Assembly (NCBI RefSeq): GCF_900103985.1
Contig: NZ_FNIE01000007.1
Coordinates: 248,001-312,000 of the forward strand
From: Actinacidiphila guanduensis
GTDB taxonomy: Bacteria > Actinomycetota > Actinomycetes > Streptomycetales > Streptomycetaceae
Length of the DNA: 64,000 bases
Direction: 5' to 3'
Part shown: positions 37,959 through 45,757 of the stretch, one piece after another
Numbering within the stretch: position 1 is the stretch's first letter
Layout of the letters: every line of letters begins with the position of its first letter
Position numbers and translations under genes: made by a program
Notes under the pieces: model-generated
Told to the model about the DNA's origin: nothing
Seen by the model: only the letters and a program-made list of their open reading frames with translations
Databases searched by the model: none

Positions 37959-37976
37959 GGGCACGTGGCGGGCACG
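37959..37976. repeat. Left copy of an 18-bp direct repeat
   Basis: GGGCACGTGGCGGGCACG, found again in the same orientation at 39079-39096. The left copy is extended as a tandem of CGGGCACGTGG. The pair brackets a small gene and a decayed NERD gene about 1.1 kb apart, which looks like an attachment-site or excision scar. Confidence 0.7.
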
Positions 37977-37999
37977 TGGGACGCGAGCTGCCGGGCGGA

Positions 38000-38200
38000 C
38001 TAGAACGGCCTGAACATCTCTTCGGGCCAGCCCTCCGGGAGCTTGTTCGCGAAGACCGCATAGGCCGGGCCGAACTCGCGCTGAGTCACGAGGAGTTCCC
38101 ACTGGTCCAAGTCGTGGTGCAGGTAGCGCCGGAGCAAACTGAGGAACTGACGGAATTCTTCGTCCGACAGGCGGCCGGTCGGTTCCTGGCTCGGGTCCAC
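38000..38200 (-). CDS. Small hypothetical protein
   Basis: 66-aa acidic protein from GTG 38200. TACGCT sits 6 nt upstream of the start, consistent with leaderless transcription. LSDEEFRQFLSLLRRYLHHDLDQWELL is a helical core, and GPAYAVFANKLPEGWPEEMFRPF ends the protein. Similar 60-70-residue proteins with a conserved DLDQWE core recur in streptomycetes without known function. A longer reading to 38395 exists, but its extra N-terminus is compositionally poor and has no RBS. It lies between the two 18-bp direct repeats. Confidence 0.68.
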   Translation of the reverse strand: MDPSQEPTGRLSDEEFRQFLSLLRRYLHHDLDQWELLVTQREFGPAYAVFANKLPEGWPEEMFRPF

Positions 38201-38538
38201 GGCGGCAGCGTATCCGCGTGATGACCGGCCCCACTCCTGGGGGCTGCCGTGGTTCAGGGCGCCAAGGTGGAGCGCGCCAACGAGCGCCCGTGACGCCCTG
38301 GGCCCTGACTGCTCGGCTTGCCGGTCGATGGCAGGTTGGGAACTTCCCGCGCCCGCCCGCGACGCTTGCGCGGCTGCCGGCCGGGTCTGGCCCATCCCGG
38401 AGTCGGAGCGCCCCCGCCGGAGGCGGCGTCTTGACCTCGGCTGTGCACTCCCGGTCAGAGTCCGCTCGGGTGGTCTTGTGCCGTGATCAGGTCTGCTGGT
38501 GCCATGCGCCGAACGGCATTCGGGATGGGGGCGCGAGC
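38201..38538. other. Non-coding gap between divergent small gene and NERD pseudogene
   Basis: 338 bp with no gene I can support. The left end carries the TACGCT box for the minus-strand small gene. The rest has mixed composition, less GC-skewed than true coding DNA here. Confidence 0.4.
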
Positions 38539-38972
38539 GTGGATGACTTACGGGTCTCGGCGTGGAAGCGGTACGGGAAGGATCGCCTGTACGTCAACAC
38601 CCTCACGAACACCCTCACGGGGGAGACCGTCGGCTGGCAGGACCGGCGGACCGGCGAGGTCCACATAGAGATCGAGGCTCTTGGCCCCGCTGCACGTGCT
38701 GCCCTGGCCGCGTACCACCGGCTTCACCCCTTGGCCGCGGCCTCTTCCGCTCCCGCTTCCCCGGTCCTACCAACGGCCGAGCCAACCCCTCCGCCAATTC
38801 CCCCTGACTTCGACCTCGCCCGCCACAAGCCCGGTATTCCCTGCGGGACCTCGCAGCACGTCCGCCCGGCCTCTTCGCCCGATTACTCGGGTGGCTGATG
38901 AGACGGCCGGTCGAGACGGATTCGTGGAGCCTCGGCATCGCCAGGTCGCCAGGGACCGACGCCTGTGGCGGA
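38539..38972 (+). pseudogene. Frameshifted, truncated NERD-domain protein remnant
   Basis: From GTG 38539 the frame reads VDDLRVSAWKRYGKDRLYVN, then GETVGWQDRRTGEVHIEIE and DFDLARHKPG, which is the typical N-terminus of streptomycete NERD (nuclease-related) proteins. After KPG (about 38835) this frame degenerates and stops at 38898. The frame that starts one base earlier at 38835 continues the family pattern: YSLRDLAARPPG, then RRPVETDSWSLGIARSPG to about 38972. This implies a one-base deletion, followed by loss of the whole NERD core. The gene is therefore a decayed remnant. The family call rests on remembered motif patterns and needs an alignment. Confidence 0.55.
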
Positions 38973-39078
38973 ACGCGTAACGGGCACGGCGTGATGATCG
39001 TGAAGGCGTTGAAGCAGGGCCGGTCGCCAGGAAGGCCCGACGCGGCCCGGCAGCCCGGCAGCCGGCACTTTTGCGCGA

Positions 39079-39096
39079 GGGCACGTGGCGGGCACG
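39079..39096. repeat. Right copy of the 18-bp direct repeat
   Basis: Exact copy of the 18-mer at 37959-37976, same orientation, ending 74 bp from the 3' end of tRNA-Gly. Confidence 0.7.
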
Positions 39097-39121
39097 GACG
39101 GCTAGGACAAGATCGCAAACG

Positions 39122-39166
39122 ACAACGGCCCAGGGTGCGGATTGCGTCCGTCACCTGGGCCGTTGT
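39122..39166 (-). terminator. Terminator hairpin of tRNA-Gly
   Basis: A 13-bp perfect stem (ACAACGGCCCAGG/CCTGGGCCGTTGT), extended by two bases beyond a bulge, with a loop of under 20 nt. It sits 4 nt beyond the CCA end of the minus-strand tRNA gene. Confidence 0.8.
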
Positions 39167-39170
39167 GGTG

Positions 39171-39244
39171 TGGAGCGGGCGACGGGAATCGAACCCGCGT
39201 AGCTAGTTTGGAAGACTAGGGCTCTACCATTGAGCTACGCCCGC
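39171..39244 (-). tRNA. tRNA-Gly (anticodon TCC)
   Basis: 74 nt including an encoded CCA. Acceptor arms GCGGGCG and CGCCCGC pair. The D arm GCTCAATGGTAGAGC, the anticodon stem CTAGT/ACTAG with loop CTTCCAA (anticodon TCC) and the T arm GCGGGTTCGATTCCCGT are all canonical. A strong hairpin follows immediately. Its 3' end faces the variable patch with the NERD remnant, as expected if elements had integrated there. Confidence 0.97.
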
Positions 39245-39354
39245 GGCGCCTGCGATTCTGGCACATCGCATGGTAGCCGGTCGAACCGGCGCGGTCGTGG
39301 GTGAATACCGGCTGCCCGCACGTACGGGGACATGTACTCTACGTGTCGCACCAG

Positions 39355-39428
39355 CGGGGTGTGGCGCAGCTTGGTAGCGCGTCCGCTTTGGGAGCGGAAG
39401 GCCGTCGGTTCGAATCCGGCCACCCCGA
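39355..39428 (+). tRNA. tRNA-Pro (anticodon TGG)
   Basis: 74 nt without an encoded CCA. Acceptor CGGGGTG pairs with CACCCCG. The D arm GGCGCAGCTTGGTAGCGC, anticodon stem GTCCGC/GCGGAA around the loop containing TGG, and T arm TCGGTTCGAATCCGG are canonical. A TACTCT -10-like box lies at 39335-39340. It is transcribed away from tRNA-Gly. Confidence 0.97.
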
Positions 39429-39788
39429 CACAGGGCCGACCGGGACATCCGGGCCGGCCGACGCCGCCGGAGCGCCGACAGGCGGAGCCCCGGGGGAGCC
39501 CCGCCAGCCGCAGCCCCGTCGAGCGCAACCAGCCAGTCGGAGCGCCGCCAGTGCGCCATCAGGCGGAGCCCCGTCAGCCGCCAGCTCGCTGGAACGCCGT
39601 CGGAGCAAAAGGGCGACGGAACAGCAGAACGGGCCCGCCGCCGATACGCGGCGGAAAATCCGCCCGGCCGACCCCGTCCGGCGGGTTTGGCGCTACCGGT
39701 AGGATGGCTCGACGGCGACACGTCGCGCGGCCAGGCCCGCATGCGAACGCGTGGCCCCCATCACCGTAAAGCCCAAGGAGACCCAACC
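39429..39788. other. Leader region of tig
   Basis: 360 bp without a supported gene. The first 200 bp contain imperfect repeats of GGAGCCCCG. TAGGAT at 39700-39705 is a likely -10 box for tig. AAGGAG at 39775-39780 is its ribosome-binding site, giving a leader of about 75 nt. Confidence 0.5.
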
Positions 39789-41228
39789 GTGAAGAGCGCC
39801 GTCGAGACTCTGAACCCGACCCGGGTTCGACTCACTGTCGAGGTGCCCTTCGAGGAGCTCAAGCCCAGCCTCGACGCGGCGTACAAGAAGATCAACCAGC
39901 AGGTCACGGTGCCGGGCTTCCGCAAGGGCAAGATCCCTGCGCGCGTCATCGACCAGCGGTTCGGCCGTGGCGCGGTCCTCGAGGAGGCCATCAACGAGGC
40001 GCTGCCGAAGTTCTACACGGAGGCGGTCACCGAGGGTGAGCTCGCGGACAGCGTGCTCGGCCAGCCCGACGTCGACATCACCGAGTTCAACGACGGCAAC
40101 GAGCTGAAGTTCACCGCCGAGGTCGAGATCCGCCCGGCCCTGCAGATCCCGGACTACTCCGGCATCGAGGTCACCGTGGACGCCGTCGAGGTCTCCGAGG
40201 AGGACGTCGACAAGGCGATCGAGCAGCTGCGCGACCGCTTCGCCGCCACCACCTCCGTGGACCGCCCCGCCGCCGAAGGCGACGTCGTGGTGGTCGACCT
40301 GGAGGCGTCCGTCGACGGCAAGGTGCTGGACGACGGCATCGCCACCGGCGTCAGCTACACCATCGGCTCCGGCCAGCTCCTCGACGGCATCGACGAGGCC
40401 GTCACCGGCCTGGAGAAGGGCGGCACCGCCACCTTCGACTCCGACCTGCAGGGCGGCTCCGCGGCCGGCAGCCACGCCACTGTCAAGGTTGTGGTCACCG
40501 ACGTCCAGGAGCGCGAACTGCCCGCCCTGGACGACGACTTCGCCCAGCTCGCCTCCGAGTTCGACACCCTGGAGGAGCTGCGCGCGGACTCCCGCAAGCG
40601 GCTGGAGCGCGTCAAGTCCTACGACCAGGCCACCCAGGCCCAGGAGAAGGTGCTCGACGCCCTCATCGAGCTGGTCGAGATCCCAATCCCGGAGAAGCTG
40701 CTGGCCAGCGAGATCGAGACCCGGGTGCACAACCTGGAGCACCACCAGTTCCCGGCGCTCGGCCTGACCTGGGACACCTACCTGGAGCGCGAGGGCAAGA
40801 CCCGCGAGGAGCACGACGCGGAGCTGGAGGCCCAGGCGATCAAGGGCATCAAGACGCAGTTCGTGCTGGACGAGCTGGTCAAGACCGAGAAGCTCTCGGT
40901 CAGCCAGGAGGAGCTCACCGAGCACCTGGTGCGCCGGGCCGCCTCCTCCGGCATGACCCCCGACCAGTTCGCCCAGGCCGTGGTCGAGGGCGGCCAGGTG
41001 CAGCTGCTCGTCGGCGAGGTCGCCCGCGGCAAGGCGCTCGCCACCGTGGTCGAGGCCGTCAAGGTGACCGACAGCAACGGCCAGGAGGTCGACCTGTCGG
41101 ACGAGGATGAGGACGAGACCGGCGAGACCGTCCAGGCCGCCGACAGCGCCACCGAAGAGGCCGCCGACGCCGCCACCGACACCGAAGAGGGCACCGAGAC
41201 GGCCGAGGGCGACACCAAGGACGCCTGA
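39789..41228 (+). CDS. tig: Trigger factor chaperone/prolyl isomerase
   Basis: 479-aa ribosome-associated chaperone. GTG 39789 has AAGGAG 8 nt upstream. The ribosome-docking motif GFRKGKIP is at about residue 45. The FKBP-type PPIase domain follows (about 155-240, [17 protein letters not shown]...[13 protein letters not shown]), then the helical substrate-binding domain. The acidic tail beyond about 440 ([10 protein letters not shown]...[10 protein letters not shown]) is low complexity and longer than in E. coli. Placement just upstream of clpP1P2-clpX is the conserved bacterial order. A perfect hairpin terminates the gene. Confidence 0.97.
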   Translation: MKSAVETLNPTRVRLTVEVPFEELKPSLDAAYKKINQQVTVPGFRKGKIPARVIDQRFGRGAVLEEAINEALPKFYTEAVTEGELADSVLGQPDVDITEFNDGNELKFTAEVEIRPALQIPDYSGIEVTVDAVEVSEEDVDKAIEQLRDRFAATTSVDRPAAEGDVVVVDLEASVDGKVLDDGIATGVSYTIGSGQLLDGIDEAVTGLEKGGTATFDSDLQGGSAAGSHATVKVVVTDVQERELPALDDDFAQLASEFDTLEELRADSRKRLERVKSYDQATQAQEKVLDALIELVEIPIPEKLLASEIETRVHNLEHHQFPALGLTWDTYLEREGKTREEHDAELEAQAIKGIKTQFVLDELVKTEKLSVSQEELTEHLVRRAASSGMTPDQFAQAVVEGGQVQLLVGEVARGKALATVVEAVKVTDSNGQEVDLSDEDEDETGETVQAADSATEEAADAATDTEEGTETAEGDTKDA

Positions 41229-41360
41229 GCCGCCCGAAGACGCCTGAGCCCGCAGCAAGCCCGGCACGCCGCCGCCCGCGCCCACCCCGGCGCACCGGCA
41301 GCGCCGCCGCGCGCCCGCGGCCCCGGGCCGCCCGCCCCCGCGGCGGGCGACCGCGCCGCC

Positions 41361-41397
41361 AGACGGGCCCGAACGCCACCGGTGTTCGGGCCCGTCT
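41361..41397 (+). terminator. Terminator hairpin of tig
   Basis: A perfect 14-bp stem, AGACGGGCCCGAAC/GTTCGGGCCCGTCT, with a 9-nt loop. It ends 43 bp before the ClgR-type box of the clp promoter. Confidence 0.8.
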
Positions 41398-41439
41398 GCC
41401 GTGCCCCGGCCCCCGAACGGCTCGCCGCCGCTCACCCTG

Positions 41440-41453
41440 CGCTCACAGCGAAC
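41440..41453. promoter_or_regulatory. ClgR-type activator box upstream of clpP1
   Basis: CGCTCACAGCGAAC fits the ClgR pattern CGC-N5-GCG-AAC known for clp and lon promoters of Streptomyces and Corynebacterium. It is centred about 45 bp upstream of a TAGGGT -10 box, a suitable activator position. Confidence 0.7.
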
Positions 41454-41491
41454 AGTTCCGCGTAGGGGATGGCTCGGCCCCACCTGCGCGT

Positions 41492-41497
41492 TAGGGT
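41492..41497 (+). promoter_or_regulatory. -10 box of the clpP1P2 promoter
   Basis: TAGGGT about 107 nt upstream of the clpP1 start. No good -35 is seen, as expected for an activator-dependent promoter with the ClgR-type box just upstream. Confidence 0.5.
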
Positions 41498-41603
41498 CCA
41501 CCAGTAGGAGGGCAGGGGTGCAGCACCGTTCCACTGGCCGCCCCCGGCCCTGGACGAAGACCGTGACGGCCACTCGACCGTCCGACAACGAGCAGGTGGA
41601 TAC

Positions 41604-42230
41604 GTGACGACTCCGATGCCTTCCGCCGCCGGCGAGCCGACCTTCGGTGGCCTCGGCGACCAGGTCTACAACCGGCTGCTCGGTGAGCGAATCATCTTCC
41701 TCGGCCAGGCTGTCGACGATGAGATCGCCAACAAGATCACCGCGCAGCTCCTCCTCCTCGCCGCCGACCCCGACAAGGACATCTACCTCTACATCAACAG
41801 CCCCGGCGGCTCGGTGACCGCCGGCATGGCGATCTACGACACGATGCAGTTCATCAAGAACGACGTCGTCACCATCGCCATGGGCATGGCCGCCTCCATG
41901 GGCCAGTTCCTGCTCACCGCGGGCACCCCGGGCAAGCGGTTCGCGCTGCCCAACACCCGCATCCTGATGCACCAGCCCTCCGCGGGCCTGGGCGGCTCGG
42001 CCACCGACATCAAGATCCAGGCCGAGCAGCTGCTGCACACCAAGCGCCGGATGGCCGAGCTGATCGCCCAGCACTCCGGGCAGACCTTCGAGCAGATCAC
42101 CAAGGACTCCGACCGCGACCGCTGGTTCTCCGCGGAGGAGGCCAAGGAGTACGGCCTGCTGGACGGCGTGATGCTCTCCGCCGCGCACGTCCCCGGCGGC
42201 GGCGGCACCGGCGCCGGCTCCGCCTCCTGA
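41604..42230 (+). CDS. clpP1: ATP-dependent Clp protease proteolytic subunit 1
   Basis: 208-aa serine protease subunit. The active site is Ser98 (GMAASMGQ), His123 (LMHQPSAG) and an Asp in the later helix. [20 protein letters not shown] is the canonical substrate-cleft strand. GTG 41604 is used; an internal ATG four codons later is possible. In actinobacteria ClpP1 and ClpP2 form a mixed tetradecamer driven by ClpX or ClpC1 and degrade regulators such as ClgR. The gene is followed after 44 nt by clpP2. The C-terminal tail is Gly-rich ([11 protein letters not shown]). Confidence 0.97.
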   Translation: MTTPMPSAAGEPTFGGLGDQVYNRLLGERIIFLGQAVDDEIANKITAQLLLLAADPDKDIYLYINSPGGSVTAGMAIYDTMQFIKNDVVTIAMGMAASMGQFLLTAGTPGKRFALPNTRILMHQPSAGLGGSATDIKIQAEQLLHTKRRMAELIAQHSGQTFEQITKDSDRDRWFSAEEAKEYGLLDGVMLSAAHVPGGGGTGAGSAS

Positions 42231-42274
42231 GCCCCTCGATCACCCGAAGACCCCAATCCCAGGAGACGGTGGAC

Positions 42275-42976
42275 GTGATCCCCTCGAACCCCTCGAACAA
42301 CCTCGACTTCCCCGGCGCCGGCCTCTACGAGCGCACCATGGACGAGCGGCGCGGCATCTTCGGCGCCGAGGCCCGCTACGTCATCCCGCGCTTCGTGGAG
42401 CGCACCTCGCAGGGCGTGCGCGAGTACGACCCGTACGCCAAGCTGTTCGAGGAGCGCGTGATCTTCCTCGGCGTGCAGATCGACGACGCCTCGGCGAACG
42501 ACGTGATGGCCCAGCTGCTGTGCCTGGAGTCGATGGACCCCGACCGCGACATCTCGGTCTACATCAACAGCCCCGGCGGCTCCTTCACCGCGCTGACCGC
42601 GATCTACGACACCATGCAGTTCGTCAAGCCCGACATCCAGACTGTCTGCATGGGCCAGGCGGCCTCCGCCGCGGCCGTGCTGCTCGCCGCCGGCAGCCCC
42701 GGCAAGCGGATGGCGCTGCCGAACGCCCGGGTGCTGATCCACCAGCCCTACAGCGAGACCGGCCGCGGCCAGGTCTCCGACCTGGAGATCGCCGCCAACG
42801 AGATCATCCGGATGCGCCAGCAGCTGGAGGAGATGCTCGCCAAGCACTCCACCACGCCGATCGAGCAGATCCGCGACGACATCGAGCGCGACAAGATCCT
42901 GACCGCCGAGGAGTCCCTCGCGTACGGTCTCGTGGACCAGATCGTGTCCACCCGCAAGTCGTCCGTGGGCGTCTGA
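42275..42976 (+). CDS. clpP2: ATP-dependent Clp protease proteolytic subunit 2
   Basis: 233-aa partner of ClpP1. GTG 42275 is preferred over 42269 because AGGAG ends 9 nt before 42275 but only 3 nt before 42269. The catalytic residues are Ser131 ([12 protein letters not shown]) and His156 (LIHQPYSE). The longer propeptide ([21 protein letters not shown]...) distinguishes it from ClpP1. It lies in an operon with clpP1 under the ClgR-type promoter. A hairpin separates it from clpX. Confidence 0.97.
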   Translation: MIPSNPSNNLDFPGAGLYERTMDERRGIFGAEARYVIPRFVERTSQGVREYDPYAKLFEERVIFLGVQIDDASANDVMAQLLCLESMDPDRDISVYINSPGGSFTALTAIYDTMQFVKPDIQTVCMGQAASAAAVLLAAGSPGKRMALPNARVLIHQPYSETGRGQVSDLEIAANEIIRMRQQLEEMLAKHSTTPIEQIRDDIERDKILTAEESLAYGLVDQIVSTRKSSVGV

Positions 42977-43008
42977 GACACGGGTAGGCTGCTTCTTCCG
43001 CGGTTCCG

Positions 43009-43053
43009 CCCCTGGCCGTACTCCGCACTGCGTTCCGCGAGTACGCCCAGGGG
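43009..43053 (+). other. Stem-loop between clpP2 and clpX
   Basis: CCCCTGGCCGTACTCCGC (43009-43026) pairs with GCGAGTACGCCCAGGGG (43037-43053) with one mismatch and one bulge around a 10-nt loop. It starts 32 nt after the clpP2 stop and may terminate, attenuate or stabilise the clpP1P2 mRNA ahead of clpX. Confidence 0.55.
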
Positions 43054-43157
43054 GGCCCACACGGGGGGCGCGGCAAGGTACCGTCGATGAGAGAAGCACC
43101 AGGCTCCGTTGAAGGCCGGCGGAACCCAGGCGATTCCAGGTAAAGGGGAAAGACCTC

Positions 43158-44438
43158 GTGGCACGCATCGGTGACGGCGGAGACCTGCTGAAGTGCTCGT
43201 TCTGCGGAAAGAGCCAGAAGCAGGTGAAGAAGCTCATCGCAGGCCCCGGTGTGTACATCTGCGACGAGTGCATCGACCTCTGCAACGAGATCATCGAGGA
43301 GGAGCTCGCCGAGTCCTCCGAGGTGCGGTGGGAGGACCTGCCCAAGCCCCGGGAGATCTACGAGTTCCTGGAGAGCTACGTGGTCGGCCAGACGCCGGCC
43401 AAGAAGGCGCTCTCGGTGGCGGTCTACAACCACTACAAGCGGGTGCAGGCCGGTGAGAACGGCCGTCCCGGGCACGACGACTCGATCGAGCTCGCCAAGT
43501 CCAACATCCTGCTGCTCGGCCCGACCGGCTCCGGCAAGACGCTGCTCGCGCAGACCCTGGCCCGGATGCTCAACGTGCCGTTCGCCATCGCCGACGCCAC
43601 CGCCCTCACCGAGGCCGGGTACGTCGGCGAGGACGTGGAGAACATCCTGCTGAAGTTGATCCAGGCGGCCGACTACGACGTCAAGAAGGCCGAGACCGGG
43701 ATCATCTACATCGACGAGATCGACAAGGTCGCCCGCAAGAGCGAGAACCCGTCGATCACCCGGGACGTCTCGGGCGAGGGTGTGCAGCAGGCGCTGCTGA
43801 AGATCCTGGAGGGCACCACCGCGAGCGTGCCGCCGCAGGGCGGACGCAAGCACCCGCACCAGGAGTTCATCCAGATCGACACCACCAACGTGCTGTTCAT
43901 CGTCGGCGGCGCGTTCGCCGGGCTGGAGAAGATCATCGAGGCCCGGGCCGGCGCCAAGGGCATCGGCTTCGGCGCCACCATCCGCTCCAAGCGCGAGCTG
44001 AGCATGGCGGACCGGTTCTCCGAGATCATGCCCGAGGACCTGGTGAAGTTCGGCATGATCCCCGAGTTCATCGGCCGGCTGCCGGTCATCACCAGCGTGC
44101 ACAACCTCGACCGCGAGGCGCTGCTGCAGATCCTGGTCGAGCCGCGCAACGCGCTGGTCAAGCAGTACCAGAAGCTCTTCGAACTCGACGGCGTGGAGCT
44201 GGAGTTCGAGCGCGGCGCGCTGGAGGCCATCGCCGACCAGGCGATCCTGCGGCAGACCGGCGCGCGCGGCCTGCGCGCCATCATGGAGGAGGTCCTCCAG
44301 TCGGTGATGTACGAGGTGCCCTCCCGCCAGGACGTGGCCCGCGTCGTGATCACCGCCGAGGTGGTCCACTCCAACGTCAACCCCACCCTGGTGCCGCGCG
44401 ACCCGCGCATGGGCCAGGGCGAGCAGAAGAGCGCGTAA
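43158..44438 (+). CDS. clpX: ATP-dependent Clp protease ATPase subunit ClpX
   Basis: 426-aa AAA+ unfoldase. The zinc-binding domain has Cys13, Cys16, Cys35 and Cys38. Then come Walker A GPTGSGKT (about 122), the pore loop GYVGED, Walker [10 protein letters not shown], the RKH loop GGRKHPHQ, and the ClpP-docking IGF loop KGIGFGA. GTG 43158 is preceded by AAAGGGGAAAG. ClpX feeds substrates to the ClpP1P2 chamber encoded just upstream. It is separated from clpP2 by 181 nt and a stem-loop, so it may have its own promoter as well as read-through. Confidence 0.98.
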   Translation: MARIGDGGDLLKCSFCGKSQKQVKKLIAGPGVYICDECIDLCNEIIEEELAESSEVRWEDLPKPREIYEFLESYVVGQTPAKKALSVAVYNHYKRVQAGENGRPGHDDSIELAKSNILLLGPTGSGKTLLAQTLARMLNVPFAIADATALTEAGYVGEDVENILLKLIQAADYDVKKAETGIIYIDEIDKVARKSENPSITRDVSGEGVQQALLKILEGTTASVPPQGGRKHPHQEFIQIDTTNVLFIVGGAFAGLEKIIEARAGAKGIGFGATIRSKRELSMADRFSEIMPEDLVKFGMIPEFIGRLPVITSVHNLDREALLQILVEPRNALVKQYQKLFELDGVELEFERGALEAIADQAILRQTGARGLRAIMEEVLQSVMYEVPSRQDVARVVITAEVVHSNVNPTLVPRDPRMGQGEQKSA

Positions 44439-44460
44439 CACCGCACCGCCCGCGGGCGGA

Positions 44461-44505
44461 ACGAAGGGGCGCCCCGGTCCTGTACGGACCGGGGCGCCCC
44501 TTCGT
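44461..44505. terminator. Strong bidirectional terminator after clpX
   Basis: A perfect 20-bp stem (arms 44461-44480 and 44486-44505) with a TGTAC loop. It lies between the clpX stop and the convergent low-complexity membrane-protein gene. Confidence 0.9.
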
Positions 44506-44543
44506 GGTGCCGGAACCGCCGTCGCCGGCGGGCCGGTCGCGGG

Positions 44544-45554
44544 TCAGCTGCCCGTCTCCACCTCGGCGTCGTTGCGCACCTTGGAGGTCAGGTCGCCGGC
44601 GTCCGCGACGGTCGGCGCGCTGCCGCCGCCGGCGATGGCCGCCTTCGGGTCGATCGGGATCACATAGGCGACCGTGCTGTAGTCGGCCCACACGCACACC
44701 GTGGTGTTGATGGTGATCGTCTGGCCCGACTCCTGGTCGGTCTCCTTGATCTGCTGGCACTTCATGACGGCGTCGCTCATCATGCCGGCCGGCTTGACCG
44801 ACTCCGGGCTGCCGGAGGTCTCGACCTTCGTGCCGTTCTTCTTGTCCTCCTCGGTGCCCTGCTTGAGCATGGTGAACATGCCGTCCACCACCTTGCCGGG
44901 GTCCTTCACCGAGCCGTAGACGCCGGCGAAGTCCAGCAGCGTGCCGGTCTCCTCCGAGCCCTTCACGTAACCGGCCGACACCTGGGTCGGGTTGCTCACG
45001 CCCAGCGCCTTCAGCTTGGCGATGTCGCTGTCCTCGAAGCCGTCGTCGTCGCCGAAGTCCGAGGACTTGGTGTAGTCGGTGGCGACCGTCTCAGGGGTCG
45101 TCAGCTTGTACTTCTTGCCGTTGTCGGCCAGGGACGAGCCGTTGCCGCCACCGCCCTTGGTGGCGAAGAAGACGCCGGCGCCGACCGCGACCAGGGCCAC
45201 CACCACGCCGATGATGATGCCGTTGCGCTTGCCGTTGCCGCCCTGCTGCGGCGGCTGCGGGTAGCCGTAGCCCTGCTGCGGGACCTGGCCGTACGGCGGC
45301 TGCTGGCCGTAGCCGGGCTGCGGGTAGGCGGGCTGGCCGTAGGGGGCCTGGGCGGGCGGCGCCTGCTGCGGGTAGCCGTAGGCCGGCTGGCCCTGCGGCG
45401 GCGCCGGCGGCTGCTGCGGCTGGCCGTAGCCGCCCGGCTGGGGCTGGCCGTAGCCAGGCTGCGGCTGGCCGTAACCGCCGGGCTGCGGCTGCCCGTAGCC
45501 GCCACCCTGGGGCTGCTGCCCGTACGGGTTCGGCGGCGGCTGGTTGAAACTCAT
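44544..45554 (-). CDS. Membrane protein with Tyr-Gly-Gln-Pro-rich N-terminal region
   Basis: 336-aa protein from ATG 45554 (GGAGGGG about 9 nt upstream). Residues 1-105 are a repetitive low-complexity segment built on YGQPQPG and related units. A membrane helix follows ([21 protein letters not shown], about 110-130). The rest is an extracellular domain (about 135-336) with a Cys pair (MKCQQI and TTVCVWAD) likely forming a disulfide. The topology suggests a cytoplasmic proline-rich tail and an outside sensor or binding domain, a plan common in streptomycete DUF-type membrane proteins. The function is unknown. It converges on clpX and is divergent from valS. Confidence 0.85.
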   Translation of the reverse strand: MSFNQPPPNPYGQQPQGGGYGQPQPGGYGQPQPGYGQPQPGGYGQPQQPPAPPQGQPAYGYPQQAPPAQAPYGQPAYPQPGYGQQPPYGQVPQQGYGYPQPPQQGGNGKRNGIIIGVVVALVAVGAGVFFATKGGGGNGSSLADNGKKYKLTTPETVATDYTKSSDFGDDDGFEDSDIAKLKALGVSNPTQVSAGYVKGSEETGTLLDFAGVYGSVKDPGKVVDGMFTMLKQGTEEDKKNGTKVETSGSPESVKPAGMMSDAVMKCQQIKETDQESGQTITINTTVCVWADYSTVAYVIPIDPKAAIAGGGSAPTVADAGDLTSKVRNDAEVETGS

Positions 45555-45744
45555 GGGTTCGTCCCCTCCGTTAACGAGTCCGCCCATCCTCCCGGATGTC
45601 GTGGACGCCGCCCGCCTCAGGGGTGCAACTGATTGGTCACAAGGTTGCGCGCGGTGGCACCGGCCGGCCCGTTCGCCCGTCGCACCCCGCCGGCCGCGCG
45701 GACGAGCCGGACCAACTGATTCGTAACGCCCCGGCCGCCCGCCG

Positions 45745-45750
45745 TAGAAT
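45745..45750 (+). promoter_or_regulatory. -10 box of valS (leaderless promoter)
   Basis: TAGAAT lies 7 nt upstream of the valS GTG, so transcription should begin at or next to the start codon. No RBS is present in the space between. Confidence 0.6.
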
Positions 45751-45757
45751 CCGTACC

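Noticed and set aside
38201..38395. N-terminal extension of the 66-aa gene
   Set aside because: The added residues are low complexity and lack an RBS, while a -10-like TACGCT sits right before GTG 38200.
37251..39170. Classical tRNA-Gly integration with duplicated tRNA 3' end
   Set aside because: I searched for a second copy of the tRNA-Gly T-arm/acceptor sequence in this interval and saw none. There is no integrase gene; only the 18-bp repeats remain as a hint.
45640..45720. T-box-like GGTGGCACCG stretch upstream of valS
   Set aside because: Only a short piece resembles the T-box core. There is no specifier stem or terminator/antiterminator pair, and the TAGAAT promoter lies downstream of it, so it would not be in the valS mRNA.
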